From positions 1 through 18,365 of the forward strand of contig NZ_LSJM01000390.1 of assembly GCF_001557215.1 (NCBI RefSeq): a stretch of DNA of 18,365 nucleotides. The letters run 5' to 3'. Under the pieces are notes generated by a model. It was not told the DNA's origin, searched no databases, and saw nothing but the letters and a program-made list of their open reading frames with translations. Both the position numbers and the translations under genes were made by a program. Positions 6,688 to 13,792 of this stretch are shown here, in pieces. Numbering within the stretch: the stretch's first letter is position 1; every line of letters begins with the position of its first letter. The stretch comes from Sphingomonas sp. CCH9-E2. Its GTDB lineage: Bacteria; Pseudomonadota; Alphaproteobacteria; Sphingomonadales; Sphingomonadaceae.

Positions 6688-6957
6688 CTAACCAACGACG
6701 GGATCTTTGACCCACCCCAAGGCATCGTGCAGCTCTGATATGTCGGCGTCGATGATCGCGTACAGGTCTTTATCTTCCTCGCGAAAGAACATGCGCGCCT
6801 TCGCTTCGTCTTCGGCAGGGGGAAGCATCGCTCCCAGGCGCTCCGGCCATTTCGCGTCTATGAATCTCATGAGCCGCTTCCAGGCCGCGGATCGGGTCTG
6901 ATGGAGGCTCAGGACGGGAACGCCGTTTACTACAATCGCAAGGATCGTCACCTGCAT
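6688..6957 (-). CDS. Conserved-looking small hypothetical protein
   Basis: This is an 89-residue protein from the ATG at 6957. A GTG two codons upstream (6963) sits nearer the GAGGGGG ribosome binding site and may be the true start. It reads MQVTILAIVVNGVPVLSL, SAAWKRLMRFIDAKWPERL and DKDLYAIIDADISELHDALG. It is acidic, has no signal peptide or metal motif, and I do not know the family. It follows the DUF2933 and methyltransferase genes on the same strand, 26 bp after the latter's stop, so it is probably in their operon. Codon use and charge pattern look like a real gene. Confidence 0.6.
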   Translation of the reverse strand: MQVTILAIVVNGVPVLSLHQTRSAAWKRLMRFIDAKWPERLGAMLPPAEDEAKARMFFREEDKDLYAIIDADISELHDALGWVKDPVVG

Positions 6958-6982
6958 GGTCACATACGCCCCCTCGATTTCG

Positions 6983-7768
6983 TCATGTTCGTGATGATCT
7001 TGCGGAGGAGGACAACGTCTGACCTCCTGGCAGCATGTTGTCGTGTTCTCGAGAACCCTCGCTAACCGGCCCGTCCGTCTGATGGCCTGCCATTCGAGCA
7101 TTTCCTGTGAAGGCCAGTCCTGCAATCTCCCGCTTCCAACGCAAGCTGGGGAAGAAGGCGGGAACATGGGCCATGTACTGGCGGTAGCTATCGCCGTAGG
7201 TCGCGAGCGCGTATCTCTCCTCATGCTTAGCCAAACGAATGTACATCACCACCAGCACCGGAAACATGGCAAGCGTCAGAAGCGTCGGCCATTGTAGCAA
7301 GAAACCGAGCATGACGAGGATGAACCCTACGTATTGAGGGTGCCGCACCCGGGCGTAGACCCCCGTCATTGCCAATTCGTTTTTGCGCTGACTCGTGTGA
7401 AGCGCCGTCCACGCGATCGAGATTAGCCAAAAGCCTACACCAATCAGCACAAAGCTGGCGATGTGGAACGGGCCGAAATGCGGATTGATGCGCCAGCCGA
7501 ACATCATTTCCAGGATGTGGCCAGCATCGTGGCTCCACCAGTCGACGCCGGGGAAATGCGACTGGAGCCACCCCGACAGCAGGAAGATGGTGAGCGGGAA
7601 GCCATACATTTCGGCGAAGAGCGCGACGATGAACGCACTGAACGCGCCGAAGCTGCGCCAGTCGCGCCGCGTTGCCGGCTTGAAGAAGCTGAACGCAAAG
7701 AGGATGAAAACGGCGGCATTGACCAGCGCGAGCCCCCACAGACCATAGCCATAGTCGGCGTGCGTCAT
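6983..7768 (-). CDS. Isoprenylcysteine-methyltransferase-like membrane protein
   Basis: This is a 261-residue integral membrane protein with about five helices, the first at residues 10-30. The ICMT/PEMT signature is TGVYARVRHPQYVGF (135-149), followed by KHEERYALATYGDSY (181-195). These form the SAM-binding end of this family of membrane methyltransferases. The natural substrate in bacteria is mostly unknown; similar proteins sit in heavy-metal loci. The ATG at 7768 has GGAGAG upstream and overlaps the DUF2933 stop as ATGA, so the two are coupled. Residues after about 215 lack recognisable family features and may be a read-through tail into altered sequence. Confidence 0.8.
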   Translation of the reverse strand: MTHADYGYGLWGLALVNAAVFILFAFSFFKPATRRDWRSFGAFSAFIVALFAEMYGFPLTIFLLSGWLQSHFPGVDWWSHDAGHILEMMFGWRINPHFGPFHIASFVLIGVGFWLISIAWTALHTSQRKNELAMTGVYARVRHPQYVGFILVMLGFLLQWPTLLTLAMFPVLVVMYIRLAKHEERYALATYGDSYRQYMAHVPAFFPSLRWKREIAGLAFTGNARMAGHQTDGPVSEGSREHDNMLPGGQTLSSSARSSRT

Positions 7769-8028
7769 CGCGACTCTCCTTCGATGCGGCCGTTGGGATT
7801 GGCCGGCAAGCCGGCGGGTGCCTGGCCGGGCTCATGGCCATGCTGATGCCCACCTTGGCCGTGGTGCATGAACAGGTGCATGAGCGGGCAGGCGAGCAGG
7901 ATGAGATAGGGCAGCACACCCAGGAAGTGCGCGGTATGCTCGGTAATGAGGAAGAAGCTGGCGACGAGCAGGAAGCCGATCAGAACGATCTTGCCGCGCT
8001 TGCGCATGCGATGGTCATGTTCGCCCAT
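7765..8028 (-). CDS. DUF2933 family small membrane protein
   Basis: This is an 87-residue protein from the ATG at 8028, with AGAGGA upstream. It has a basic N-terminus (HDHRMRKRGK), one or two membrane segments (VLIGFLLVASFFLITEHTAH, then PYLILLACPLMHLFMHHG) and a histidine-rich tail (GGHQHGHEPG). This matches the DUF2933 pattern, seen next to copper and other metal transporters. Its molecular role is not established. The histidine and methionine clusters suggest metal contact. It leads the minus-strand operon with the methyltransferase-like gene. The frame is open to 8568, but upstream it shows no family features and overlaps the divergent gene. Confidence 0.8.
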   Translation of the reverse strand: MGEHDHRMRKRGKIVLIGFLLVASFFLITEHTAHFLGVLPYLILLACPLMHLFMHHGQGGHQHGHEPGQAPAGLPANPNGRIEGESR

Positions 8029-8280
8029 ATGCCGTCCTCTTCTGGTCAACGTCCGGGCAGCATAGGCTCGAGTCCAAGGAGCAAGGTATAAGTAGAGACC
8101 GAAGTCCCCCGGGCATCGCGCAGGCATGGGTAAGGTGATCGATCGGATCGGCCATCGGCGTTCGGGCGACGCAGCTGTCGGGGAGCAGCAGTCGTGCTGC
8201 GGATTTTGCGTATAGGCGTGCGGCGTCCGCGAACCAATGCTGCGCTCACGAACATAATCGTGAGAGGCAGGCCCGCGTCC
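8029..8280. promoter_or_regulatory. Divergent intergenic region
   Basis: These 252 bp separate the DUF2933 operon (minus) from the beta-CASP operon (plus), so promoters for both should lie here. I see no clear sigma-70 pair. A short hairpin, GCAGCA-GTCG-TGCTGC at 8185-8200, lies on the plus-strand side and is followed by ATTTT. It could be a leader attenuator, but the stem is only 6 bp. Confidence 0.35.
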
Positions 8281-9729
8281 ATGCAAAAGAGAAAGAAACG
8301 GCACCATTCCCGCGTGACCATCTTCGAGCGTGAAGCAAGGATCGATCTGGCCAAGCGCCCGGCCGATGGTCTCGGCGTTGCCTTTCTCGGCGCATCGGGA
8401 ACGGTCACAGGGTCGCGTTATCTGGTGGACGATGGTGAAACTCAGATCGTGGTCGATTCCGGCCTGTTTCAGGGACCCAGGGATCTGCGCCGCCTTAATT
8501 GGGCATCGATCCCACCCGAAGTCGCGGATGTCGGCCAGGTGCTGCTGACCCACGCCCATCTCGATCACTCGGGCGCACTACCGCGCATGGCGCGCCTGGG
8601 CTGGGACGGGACCGTCCTTGCCACGCGGGCGACCGCGGCCCTGTGCGAGCTCCTTCTTCCCGACAGCGGCCATCTGCAGGAAAAGGATGCGGAGTTCGCC
8701 AACCAGCACGGCTTCTCCAGGCACCAGCCGGCGCTGCCCCTCTACACCCAGGCCGACGCGCGTCTGGCATTGCAGCTCTTCCGCCCGATCGAGTTCGGAG
8801 CGTGGCATGCAGTCACGGACGGCATCAGGGTGCGCTACCATCGCGCCGGCCACATCCTCGGCGCGGCGTCGATCGAGATCGACTGGAAGGGGCGGACAAT
8901 CCTCTTCTCAGGCGACATCGGCCGTTACGGCGATGCGGTGATGAAGGATCCCGAGCCGCCCGCGCGCGCCGACTATGTCCTAGTGGAATCGACCTATGGC
9001 GATCGGCGCCACGAGCAGGTCGATCCGACAAAGACGCTTGGAGATCATGTCGAACGATGCGTCGAGAGAGGCGGGACGGTGGTGATTCCGGCCTTCGCCG
9101 TGGGACGGGTTCAGTCGCTTCTCTATCATTTCTCGCGTCTGCGCGCGCAGGGACGCCTCCGCGACATCCCGATCTTCCTCGACAGCCCGATGGCGATCAA
9201 CGCGAGCGGGCTGATGTGCGATTTCATGGACGAGCATCGCCTGGCCCGCGCCGAGTGCGAAGCGGCGTGCAGCGTCGCGCACTATGTGCGCGAAGTGGAG
9301 GAATCCAAGGAACTCACCGCCAACCCCGCTCCCAAGGTCATCATCTCGGCCAGTGGAATGGCAACGGGCGGCCGCGTGCTCCACCATCTCAAGCGCTTCG
9401 CGCCGGATGGGAAGAACCTCATCCTCTTCTCAGGCTTCCAGGCGGCGGGCACCCGCGGCGCCGCCATGATCGGGGGCGCCCGGACGATCAAGATCCACGG
9501 CGAGTATATCCCGGTCGAAGCCGATGTCGCCAACCTGACGATGCTTTCGGCGCATGCCGACAGCGACGAGCTCATGCGCTGGCTCGGGTCGCTGCAAGAG
9601 CCCCCGCGCCATGTCTATGTCACGCATGGCGAGCCGACCGGCGCCCAGGTCCTGGCGAAGCGTGTCTCGGAGGATCTGGGCTGGGCATGCAGCGTACCGG
9701 CGCTGGGTAGCTGGGGCATGCTCGCGTGA
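8281..9729 (+). CDS. Beta-CASP metallo-beta-lactamase RNA hydrolase
   Basis: This 482-residue protein has an N-terminal basic extension (1-30), a lactamase fold, a beta-CASP insert and a C-terminal RMMBL segment. Visible motifs are FLGASGTVTGSRYLV (35-49), the zinc site LLTHAHLDHSGALP (with HAHLDH at 91-96), H191 in AGHILGA, D212 in SGDIGR, VIPAFAVGRVQSLLY, SASGMATGGR, H425 in LSAHADSDE and H449 in VTHGE. Members of this family are two-zinc endo- or exoribonucleases, or related phosphodiesterases, in the cytoplasm. The ATG at 8281 was chosen as the nearest upstream ATG, though its ribosome binding site is weak and a GTG at 8314 is possible. Its stop overlaps the next start as GTGA, so the two are coupled. 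Confidence 0.9.
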   Translation: MQKRKKRHHSRVTIFEREARIDLAKRPADGLGVAFLGASGTVTGSRYLVDDGETQIVVDSGLFQGPRDLRRLNWASIPPEVADVGQVLLTHAHLDHSGALPRMARLGWDGTVLATRATAALCELLLPDSGHLQEKDAEFANQHGFSRHQPALPLYTQADARLALQLFRPIEFGAWHAVTDGIRVRYHRAGHILGAASIEIDWKGRTILFSGDIGRYGDAVMKDPEPPARADYVLVESTYGDRRHEQVDPTKTLGDHVERCVERGGTVVIPAFAVGRVQSLLYHFSRLRAQGRLRDIPIFLDSPMAINASGLMCDFMDEHRLARAECEAACSVAHYVREVEESKELTANPAPKVIISASGMATGGRVLHHLKRFAPDGKNLILFSGFQAAGTRGAAMIGGARTIKIHGEYIPVEADVANLTMLSAHADSDELMRWLGSLQEPPRHVYVTHGEPTGAQVLAKRVSEDLGWACSVPALGSWGMLA

Positions 9730-11264
9730 AGCCCGGGATCATCGAGGACGCCGAAGTAGAGCCTGTCGCGACGACGCTGCGGGCACACCGCCTCGGCCTG
9801 TCGGCTGCCGGAGGTGATCTGGTCGCGGTCATGCGCCAAGACTGTCCCGTCTGCCGCTCGGAAGGTCTCGCGTCGCGCGCGCAGGTCGCGCTGCACGCCG
9901 GCGGGCGGGAAATCGTCGTCTCGCTGCTGCACAGTTCCGCGGAGGCTCCAGCGCCCGGCGAGATCGGCCTGTCCGAATCCGCATGGCGGCGGCTCGGCGT
10001 CAGCGAGGGCGATCCGGTCGAGATCGCGCACGCCCAGCCTCTCGCCTCGCTCGCCGAAGTGCGTCGGCGCATCTATGGCAATCGTCTCAGTGAAGGGGCT
10101 TTTTCAGCGATCATGACCGACATCGCCGAGCGACGCTATAGCGATGTCCATCTCTCGGCGTTCATCACGGCATGCTCAGCGGTCCCGCTCGATACGGACG
10201 AAACGATCAGCCTGACCAGGGCGATGGTCGATGTCGGCGAGCGATTGCAGTGGTCCGGAGCGGTCATCGTCGACAAGCATAGCGTCGGTGGATTGCCGGG
10301 CAATCGCACCACGCCGATCATCGTCTCGATCATGGCCGCGGAGGGCCTGATCATGCCCAAGACATCGTCGCGGGCGATCACCTCGCCGGCCGGCACGGCG
10401 GACACGATGGAGGTGCTTGCACCTGTCGACCTCGACGTTTCCGCCATCCGCAAGGTGGTCGAGCGCGAAGGCGGCTGCATCGCCTGGGGCGGCGCCGTCA
10501 ATCTCAGCCCGGCCGACGATGTGATCATCGGCGTTGAACGAGTGCTCGATATCGATGCCGTAGGGCAGATGGTCGCCTCGGTGCTGTCCAAGAAAATCGC
10601 GGCCGGTGCGACCCATCTGGTCATCGATATCCCGGTCGGGCCGACCGCCAAGGTACGCGGAACCGATGCCGCCGATACGCTCGAGCGCGCGCTGAGCTCG
10701 GTCGCCCAAGCCTTCGGGCTTCGCACGCGCGTGATGCGCGGCCCCGGCGCGGAGCCGATCGGACGGGGCATCGGCCCGGCGCTCGAGGCGCAGGATATCC
10801 TTGCCGTCCTCCAGGGGCAGCCGGGCGCCGAGGATCTCGCCCACCGGGCCTGCGAGCTGGCGGGAGGACTGCTTGAGCTCGCTGACGCGGCCCCGGCCGG
10901 CGAAGGCTATGCGCGTGCGCGGGCGTGTCTCGAAAGCGGCGGGGCCTGGGCCAAGTTCCAACGTATCTGCGAAGCGCAGGGCGGCATGCGGGCTCCACCG
11001 GTCGCCCGGTTTCAGCAGGATATGATCGCTCCCTATAGCGGCCGCCTGGTGAGTATCGACAATCGCAAGCTCGCGACGGTCGCGAAGCTCGCCGGCGCGC
11101 CGGTGGCCAAGGCCGCTGGCGTCGCACTGCAGTGTCGGCTGAACCAGATGGTGGATGCCGGGGCTCCCTTGTGTAGCATTCATGCCGAGAGCCCGGGCGA
11201 GCTCGACTATGCGGCGGCCTATGCCGTGAGCGACGGGCCGATCTTCGGGATTGAAGCGCTATGA
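9726..11264 (+). CDS. Thymidine-phosphorylase-family enzyme, AMP-phosphorylase type
   Basis: This is a 512-residue protein: an N-terminal extra domain of about 100 residues, a helical domain, and an alpha/beta phosphorylase domain with DKHSVGGLPGN (183-193), PKTSSRAITSPAGTADTMEV (211-230) and a C-terminal barrel-sandwich domain. The extra N-terminal domain and the SSRAITS motif are the marks of the archaeal AMP phosphorylase and the type 2 'putative thymidine phosphorylase' group, rather than E. coli DeoA. The archaeal enzymes convert NMP and phosphate to a base and ribose 1,5-bisphosphate. Activity here is inferred. The GTG start at 9726 overlaps the upstream stop, and its own stop overlaps the next ATG, so all three genes are coupled. 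Confidence 0.9.
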   Translation: MKPGIIEDAEVEPVATTLRAHRLGLSAAGGDLVAVMRQDCPVCRSEGLASRAQVALHAGGREIVVSLLHSSAEAPAPGEIGLSESAWRRLGVSEGDPVEIAHAQPLASLAEVRRRIYGNRLSEGAFSAIMTDIAERRYSDVHLSAFITACSAVPLDTDETISLTRAMVDVGERLQWSGAVIVDKHSVGGLPGNRTTPIIVSIMAAEGLIMPKTSSRAITSPAGTADTMEVLAPVDLDVSAIRKVVEREGGCIAWGGAVNLSPADDVIIGVERVLDIDAVGQMVASVLSKKIAAGATHLVIDIPVGPTAKVRGTDAADTLERALSSVAQAFGLRTRVMRGPGAEPIGRGIGPALEAQDILAVLQGQPGAEDLAHRACELAGGLLELADAAPAGEGYARARACLESGGAWAKFQRICEAQGGMRAPPVARFQQDMIAPYSGRLVSIDNRKLATVAKLAGAPVAKAAGVALQCRLNQMVDAGAPLCSIHAESPGELDYAAAYAVSDGPIFGIEAL

Positions 11265-12169
11265 ACCGTCCCGTCCTGTTCGCGCTGCCTGGCAGCGAGG
11301 CCCTGGCACAGCCGCTATCCGCCGCGCTCGATGCAGAGGTCGGCACGATCGAGCATCGTCAGTTTCCTGACGGGGAAACCTATCTCAGGGTCGGAAACGA
11401 CGTCAGCGACCGCGAGGTCATCCTGCTGTCCAGTCTCGATCATCCGGACGCCAAGCTGTTGCCGCTGCTGTTCGCAGCCGACACCGCGCGCGATCTTGGC
11501 GCTCGCAGGATCGGGCTCGTCGCCCCTTACCTCGCTTACATGCGCCAGGACATACGCTTCCATGCCGGCGAGGCGGTGACGTCGCGAACCTTTGCTGCGA
11601 TCCTGTCTCGCCATCTCGACTGGCTGGTGACGGTCGATCCGCATCTCCATCGCTACCATGAATTGTCGGAAATCTACCGCATCCCAACCCAGGTTGTTCA
11701 TGCCGCGCCGTTTTTGGCCTCGTGGATCAAGCACAATGTCGCTCGCCCGCTGATCATCGGTCCGGACCTGGAAAGCGAACAGTGGGTCTCGCAGGTGGCG
11801 GCCGATGCCGATGCTCCGTTTCTCGTGTGCGAGAAAATCCGATCCGGCGACCGTCACGTCACCATCTCGATTCCGAATGCCCCAGCGTTTCTCGATCGCC
11901 AGCCGGTGCTGGTCGACGATATCGCCTCATCCGGTCGGACCCTCACCGAGGCGGCGCGCCAACTGGTCGGCATGGGGTTCGCGCGACCGGATTGCGTGGT
12001 CGTGCATCCGCTTTTTGCCGGCGATGCAGCGCAGGTTCTGGGTGGGCTTGTCGAAAGGATCGTCAGCACGAACGCGGTTGCACATGCGTCGAATGATATA
12101 GACGTCATGCCAGCGATCGCGGAGGCCGTTCGCCACCGGATTGAATGGCGTGCTGCGCGTCAGTTCTAA
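11261..12169 (+). CDS. Ribose-phosphate pyrophosphokinase homologue
   Basis: This 302-residue protein has the PRPP synthetase layout: FPDGE (35-39), YMRQD with R95, Q96 and D97, VDPHLHRY, the flexible-loop residues K192 and R194, and the PRPP-binding loop VLVDDIASSGRTL (216-228). Canonical Prs makes PRPP from ribose 5-phosphate and ATP in the cytoplasm and has a VDDMIDTAGT-like loop; this one differs there and is shorter at the C-terminus. It is therefore probably a specialised paralogue, not the housekeeping enzyme. Its ATG overlaps the phosphorylase stop (ATGA), so it likely takes the sugar phosphate released by that enzyme or converts PRPP in reverse. The substrate assignment is inference. 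Confidence 0.9.
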   Translation: MNRPVLFALPGSEALAQPLSAALDAEVGTIEHRQFPDGETYLRVGNDVSDREVILLSSLDHPDAKLLPLLFAADTARDLGARRIGLVAPYLAYMRQDIRFHAGEAVTSRTFAAILSRHLDWLVTVDPHLHRYHELSEIYRIPTQVVHAAPFLASWIKHNVARPLIIGPDLESEQWVSQVAADADAPFLVCEKIRSGDRHVTISIPNAPAFLDRQPVLVDDIASSGRTLTEAARQLVGMGFARPDCVVVHPLFAGDAAQVLGGLVERIVSTNAVAHASNDIDVMPAIAEAVRHRIEWRAARQF

Positions 12170-12291
12170 GACGGAAATGAACGCCCGGCAAACGCTGTGC
12201 GCGTCCTCATCCATTGACCCTAAACGAGTCCGAACCAATCTCCTGAGATCTCCCTTTCGGAGAAAATCGCGGCAGGGAAGGAGGATATGTC

Positions 12292-12551
12292 GTGTCGCAC
12301 ACACGCTCGTTCATCGATCCCCTCGACGTTGCTGGGCACCTGAAGCTTGAGCCCGAAGTAAAGCGCGCCACCCTGCTATCCTGGGCGTCCGATCGCGCAG
12401 CCGTCAAGGGCCAACCCGCCCCCCTCGCCCGCCGGGCGCCAGTAACCCGCTGCCGGTCGACGATGTGATGGAAGCGTAGCGATGGCTCGATCGCGCCGAG
12501 GGCGGCGCGGGCAACTCGCATGCATCGTCCGGAGCAGAGACCCGGCAATGA
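12292..12551 (+). pseudogene. Small conserved hypothetical gene, frameshifted
   Basis: A GTG at 12292 has a strong AGGAGG ribosome binding site 7 bases upstream. It opens SHTRSFIDPLDVAGHLKLEP, EVKRATLLSWASDRAAVKGQ and PAPLARR. This fits a family of short proteins with the pattern DPxxV...L...EKRAxLxSWASDARAV. The family normally ends with a VDDVxxALxxLD segment. Here that segment (NPLPVDDVMEA, TAG at 12477-12479, RWLDRAEGG) is in another frame, so there is a frameshift near 12433 and then a nonsense codon. The first frame stops at 12468. The function of the family is unknown to me. The intact start region shows decay is recent or partial. Confidence 0.55.
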
Positions 12552-12731
12552 GCCGCAGCGACCGCGGCATTGGTGTGAGCGGAGTAGCCGAACCCTCACA
12601 GTTTCGCTGTCCTTCGCCGTTTTGCCTCGCCAAATTTTTACTCTTGACCTGGGACCATAGTCCAACGTGCAGAGAAGTATCCCTTGAAGCGCTGCCCTCG
12701 CGGCACTGCGTATTGATCGATCTCGGGGGCT
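12552..12731 (+). promoter_or_regulatory. Leader of the response regulator gene
   Basis: This is a non-coding gap with an AT-rich stretch and TTGACC at 12644-12649, followed by the dyad GGAC-CATA-GTCC at 12652-12663. No good -10 hexamer stands 17 bp from TTGACC. The dyad suits a dimeric activator or autoregulation by the downstream LuxR-type protein. Confidence 0.35.
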
Positions 12732-13367
12732 ATGGGGAACAAGCGCGTCGTGCATATCGTCGATGACGAAGAGACAATACGAAAAGCACTAAGTTTCACG
12801 TTGCGGACCGCAGGGTTTGCCGTAGAAGCCTACGCTTCGGGGCCGGAGTTTCTGTTGAGCGCAGAGGACGCGGAGAAAGGCTGCGTGGTTCTCGACATGC
12901 ACATGCCCGACATGGACGGCCTGCAGGTTCAGGCGGAGCTGACGCGACGCGGTATCGACATGCCCGTCGTGGTGCTGACGGGCAATGGCGATCCTACGCT
13001 CGCCGTACAGGCGATGAAGGCGGGCGCTGCCGACTTTCTCGCCAAACCGGTCGAGAAGGCCGCATTGCTCGGCGCGATCGACCGCGGCTTCAGCTGGCTT
13101 GAGAGTATAGCCCGTCGTGCCTCCGAACAGGCCGACGCTCTTTCGAAAGCCGCGAGACTGACGCAGCGCGAACGGGCCGTTCTGAGAGGAATTTCGCGAG
13201 GCTATCCAAATAGCCTTATCGCAGATGAACTCGGCGTCACGTCGCGCACGGTCGAGCTGCATCGGGCCAGTCTGATGATCAAACTCAACGCGCAAAGCCT
13301 GCCCGACCTGTTGCGGATCGCTTTCGCCGTCGACCTGCACGAATCGACCGAAAACGGGCACCCCTAA
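12732..13367 (+). CDS. FixJ/NarL-type response regulator
   Basis: This is a 211-residue protein. The receiver domain (5-120) has the acidic pair D11 and D12, phosphoacceptor D55 in VVLDMHMPDMDG, T83 and K105 (AKPVEK). A LuxR-type helix-turn-helix (143-200) has LTQRERAVLRGISRGYPNSL and TSRTVELHRASLMIKL. It is phosphorylated by a histidine kinase and binds promoters. No kinase is encoded in the window, so it is an orphan here. The start ATG at 12732 follows GGGGG. It sits between the nucleotide operon and the copper locus and converges on cueR with 26 bp between stops. Its regulon is unknown; the upstream three-gene operon is the nearest candidate. Confidence 0.92.
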   Translation: MGNKRVVHIVDDEETIRKALSFTLRTAGFAVEAYASGPEFLLSAEDAEKGCVVLDMHMPDMDGLQVQAELTRRGIDMPVVVLTGNGDPTLAVQAMKAGAADFLAKPVEKAALLGAIDRGFSWLESIARRASEQADALSKAARLTQRERAVLRGISRGYPNSLIADELGVTSRTVELHRASLMIKLNAQSLPDLLRIAFAVDLHESTENGHP

Positions 13368-13393
13368 AATTCTCGGCCGTGCGATGCCGGATG

Positions 13394-13792
13394 CTATGCG
13401 GATCGGGCCGCGGCCAGTTCGGCGATGATCGGACAATCCGGCCGCTCGTCGCCTTGGCAGCGCTCGGCCAGGTCGATTAGCGTGTCGCGCAGCGCCGTCA
13501 ACGCCTCGGCTTTGCGCTGAAACTCATCGGCGCGGGCAAGGGCAAGCCGCTTCACCTCCGCGCTGGCACGGCCGGTATTGGCCCAAAGGCTGAGCAACGT
13601 GCGGATCTCCTCGATCGGGAAGCCGAGATCGCGGGCATTGGCGATAAACCGGAGGCGATGGAGGTCGCGCTCGCCATAGTCACGATAGCCAGCACCCCGA
13701 CGCGCCGGCGCCGGGATGAGGCCGATCTTTTCATAATGGCGGATCATCCGCTCAGAGACGCCGCTCTGCCGTGACGTCTCGCCGATGTTCAC
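13394..13792 (-). CDS. cueR: Cu(I)-responsive MerR-family regulator CueR
   Basis: This 132-residue regulator has an N-terminal MerR winged helix ([20 protein letters not shown]), a dimerisation helix, and the metal loop [12 protein letters not shown] with cysteines C112 and C120. S77 (RASAEV) is the residue that separates Cu(I)/Ag(I)/Au(I) sensors from divalent-metal sensors in this family. It twists DNA at promoters with an over-long spacer to switch on copper export. The GTG start at 13792 overlaps the copA stop (GTGA), so it is co-transcribed behind the pump it controls, giving a positive feedback layout. The same operon promoter carries a MerR-type operator. Confidence 0.93.
   Translation of the reverse strand: MNIGETSRQSGVSERMIRHYEKIGLIPAPARRGAGYRDYGERDLHRLRFIANARDLGFPIEEIRTLLSLWANTGRASAEVKRLALARADEFQRKAEALTALRDTLIDLAERCQGDERPDCPIIAELAAARSA

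Noticed and set aside
8055..8095. Possible MerR-type operator upstream of DUF2933 (ACCTTGCTCCTTGGACTCGAG, then TATGCT, on the minus strand)
   Set aside because: The dyad is very imperfect and no proper -35 stands at 19-20 bp. It does not resemble the copA promoter.
8499..9710. A 403-codon frame inside the beta-CASP gene
   Set aside because: It is an Arg/Pro-rich shadow in another frame of a clear metallo-beta-lactamase gene.
10176..11183. A 335-codon minus-strand frame opposite the phosphorylase
   Set aside because: It is an antisense shadow with no motif. The plus-strand gene is complete and coupled on both sides.
12249..12263. Short hairpin TCTCC-CTTTC-GGAGA after the PRPP-synthetase gene as a terminator
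   Set aside because: The stem is only 5 bp and is followed by AAAAT rather than a T-run.
12482..12766. A 94-codon plus-strand frame overlapping the response regulator start
   Set aside because: It is an Arg-rich product in another frame, lying across the decayed small gene and the regulator leader.
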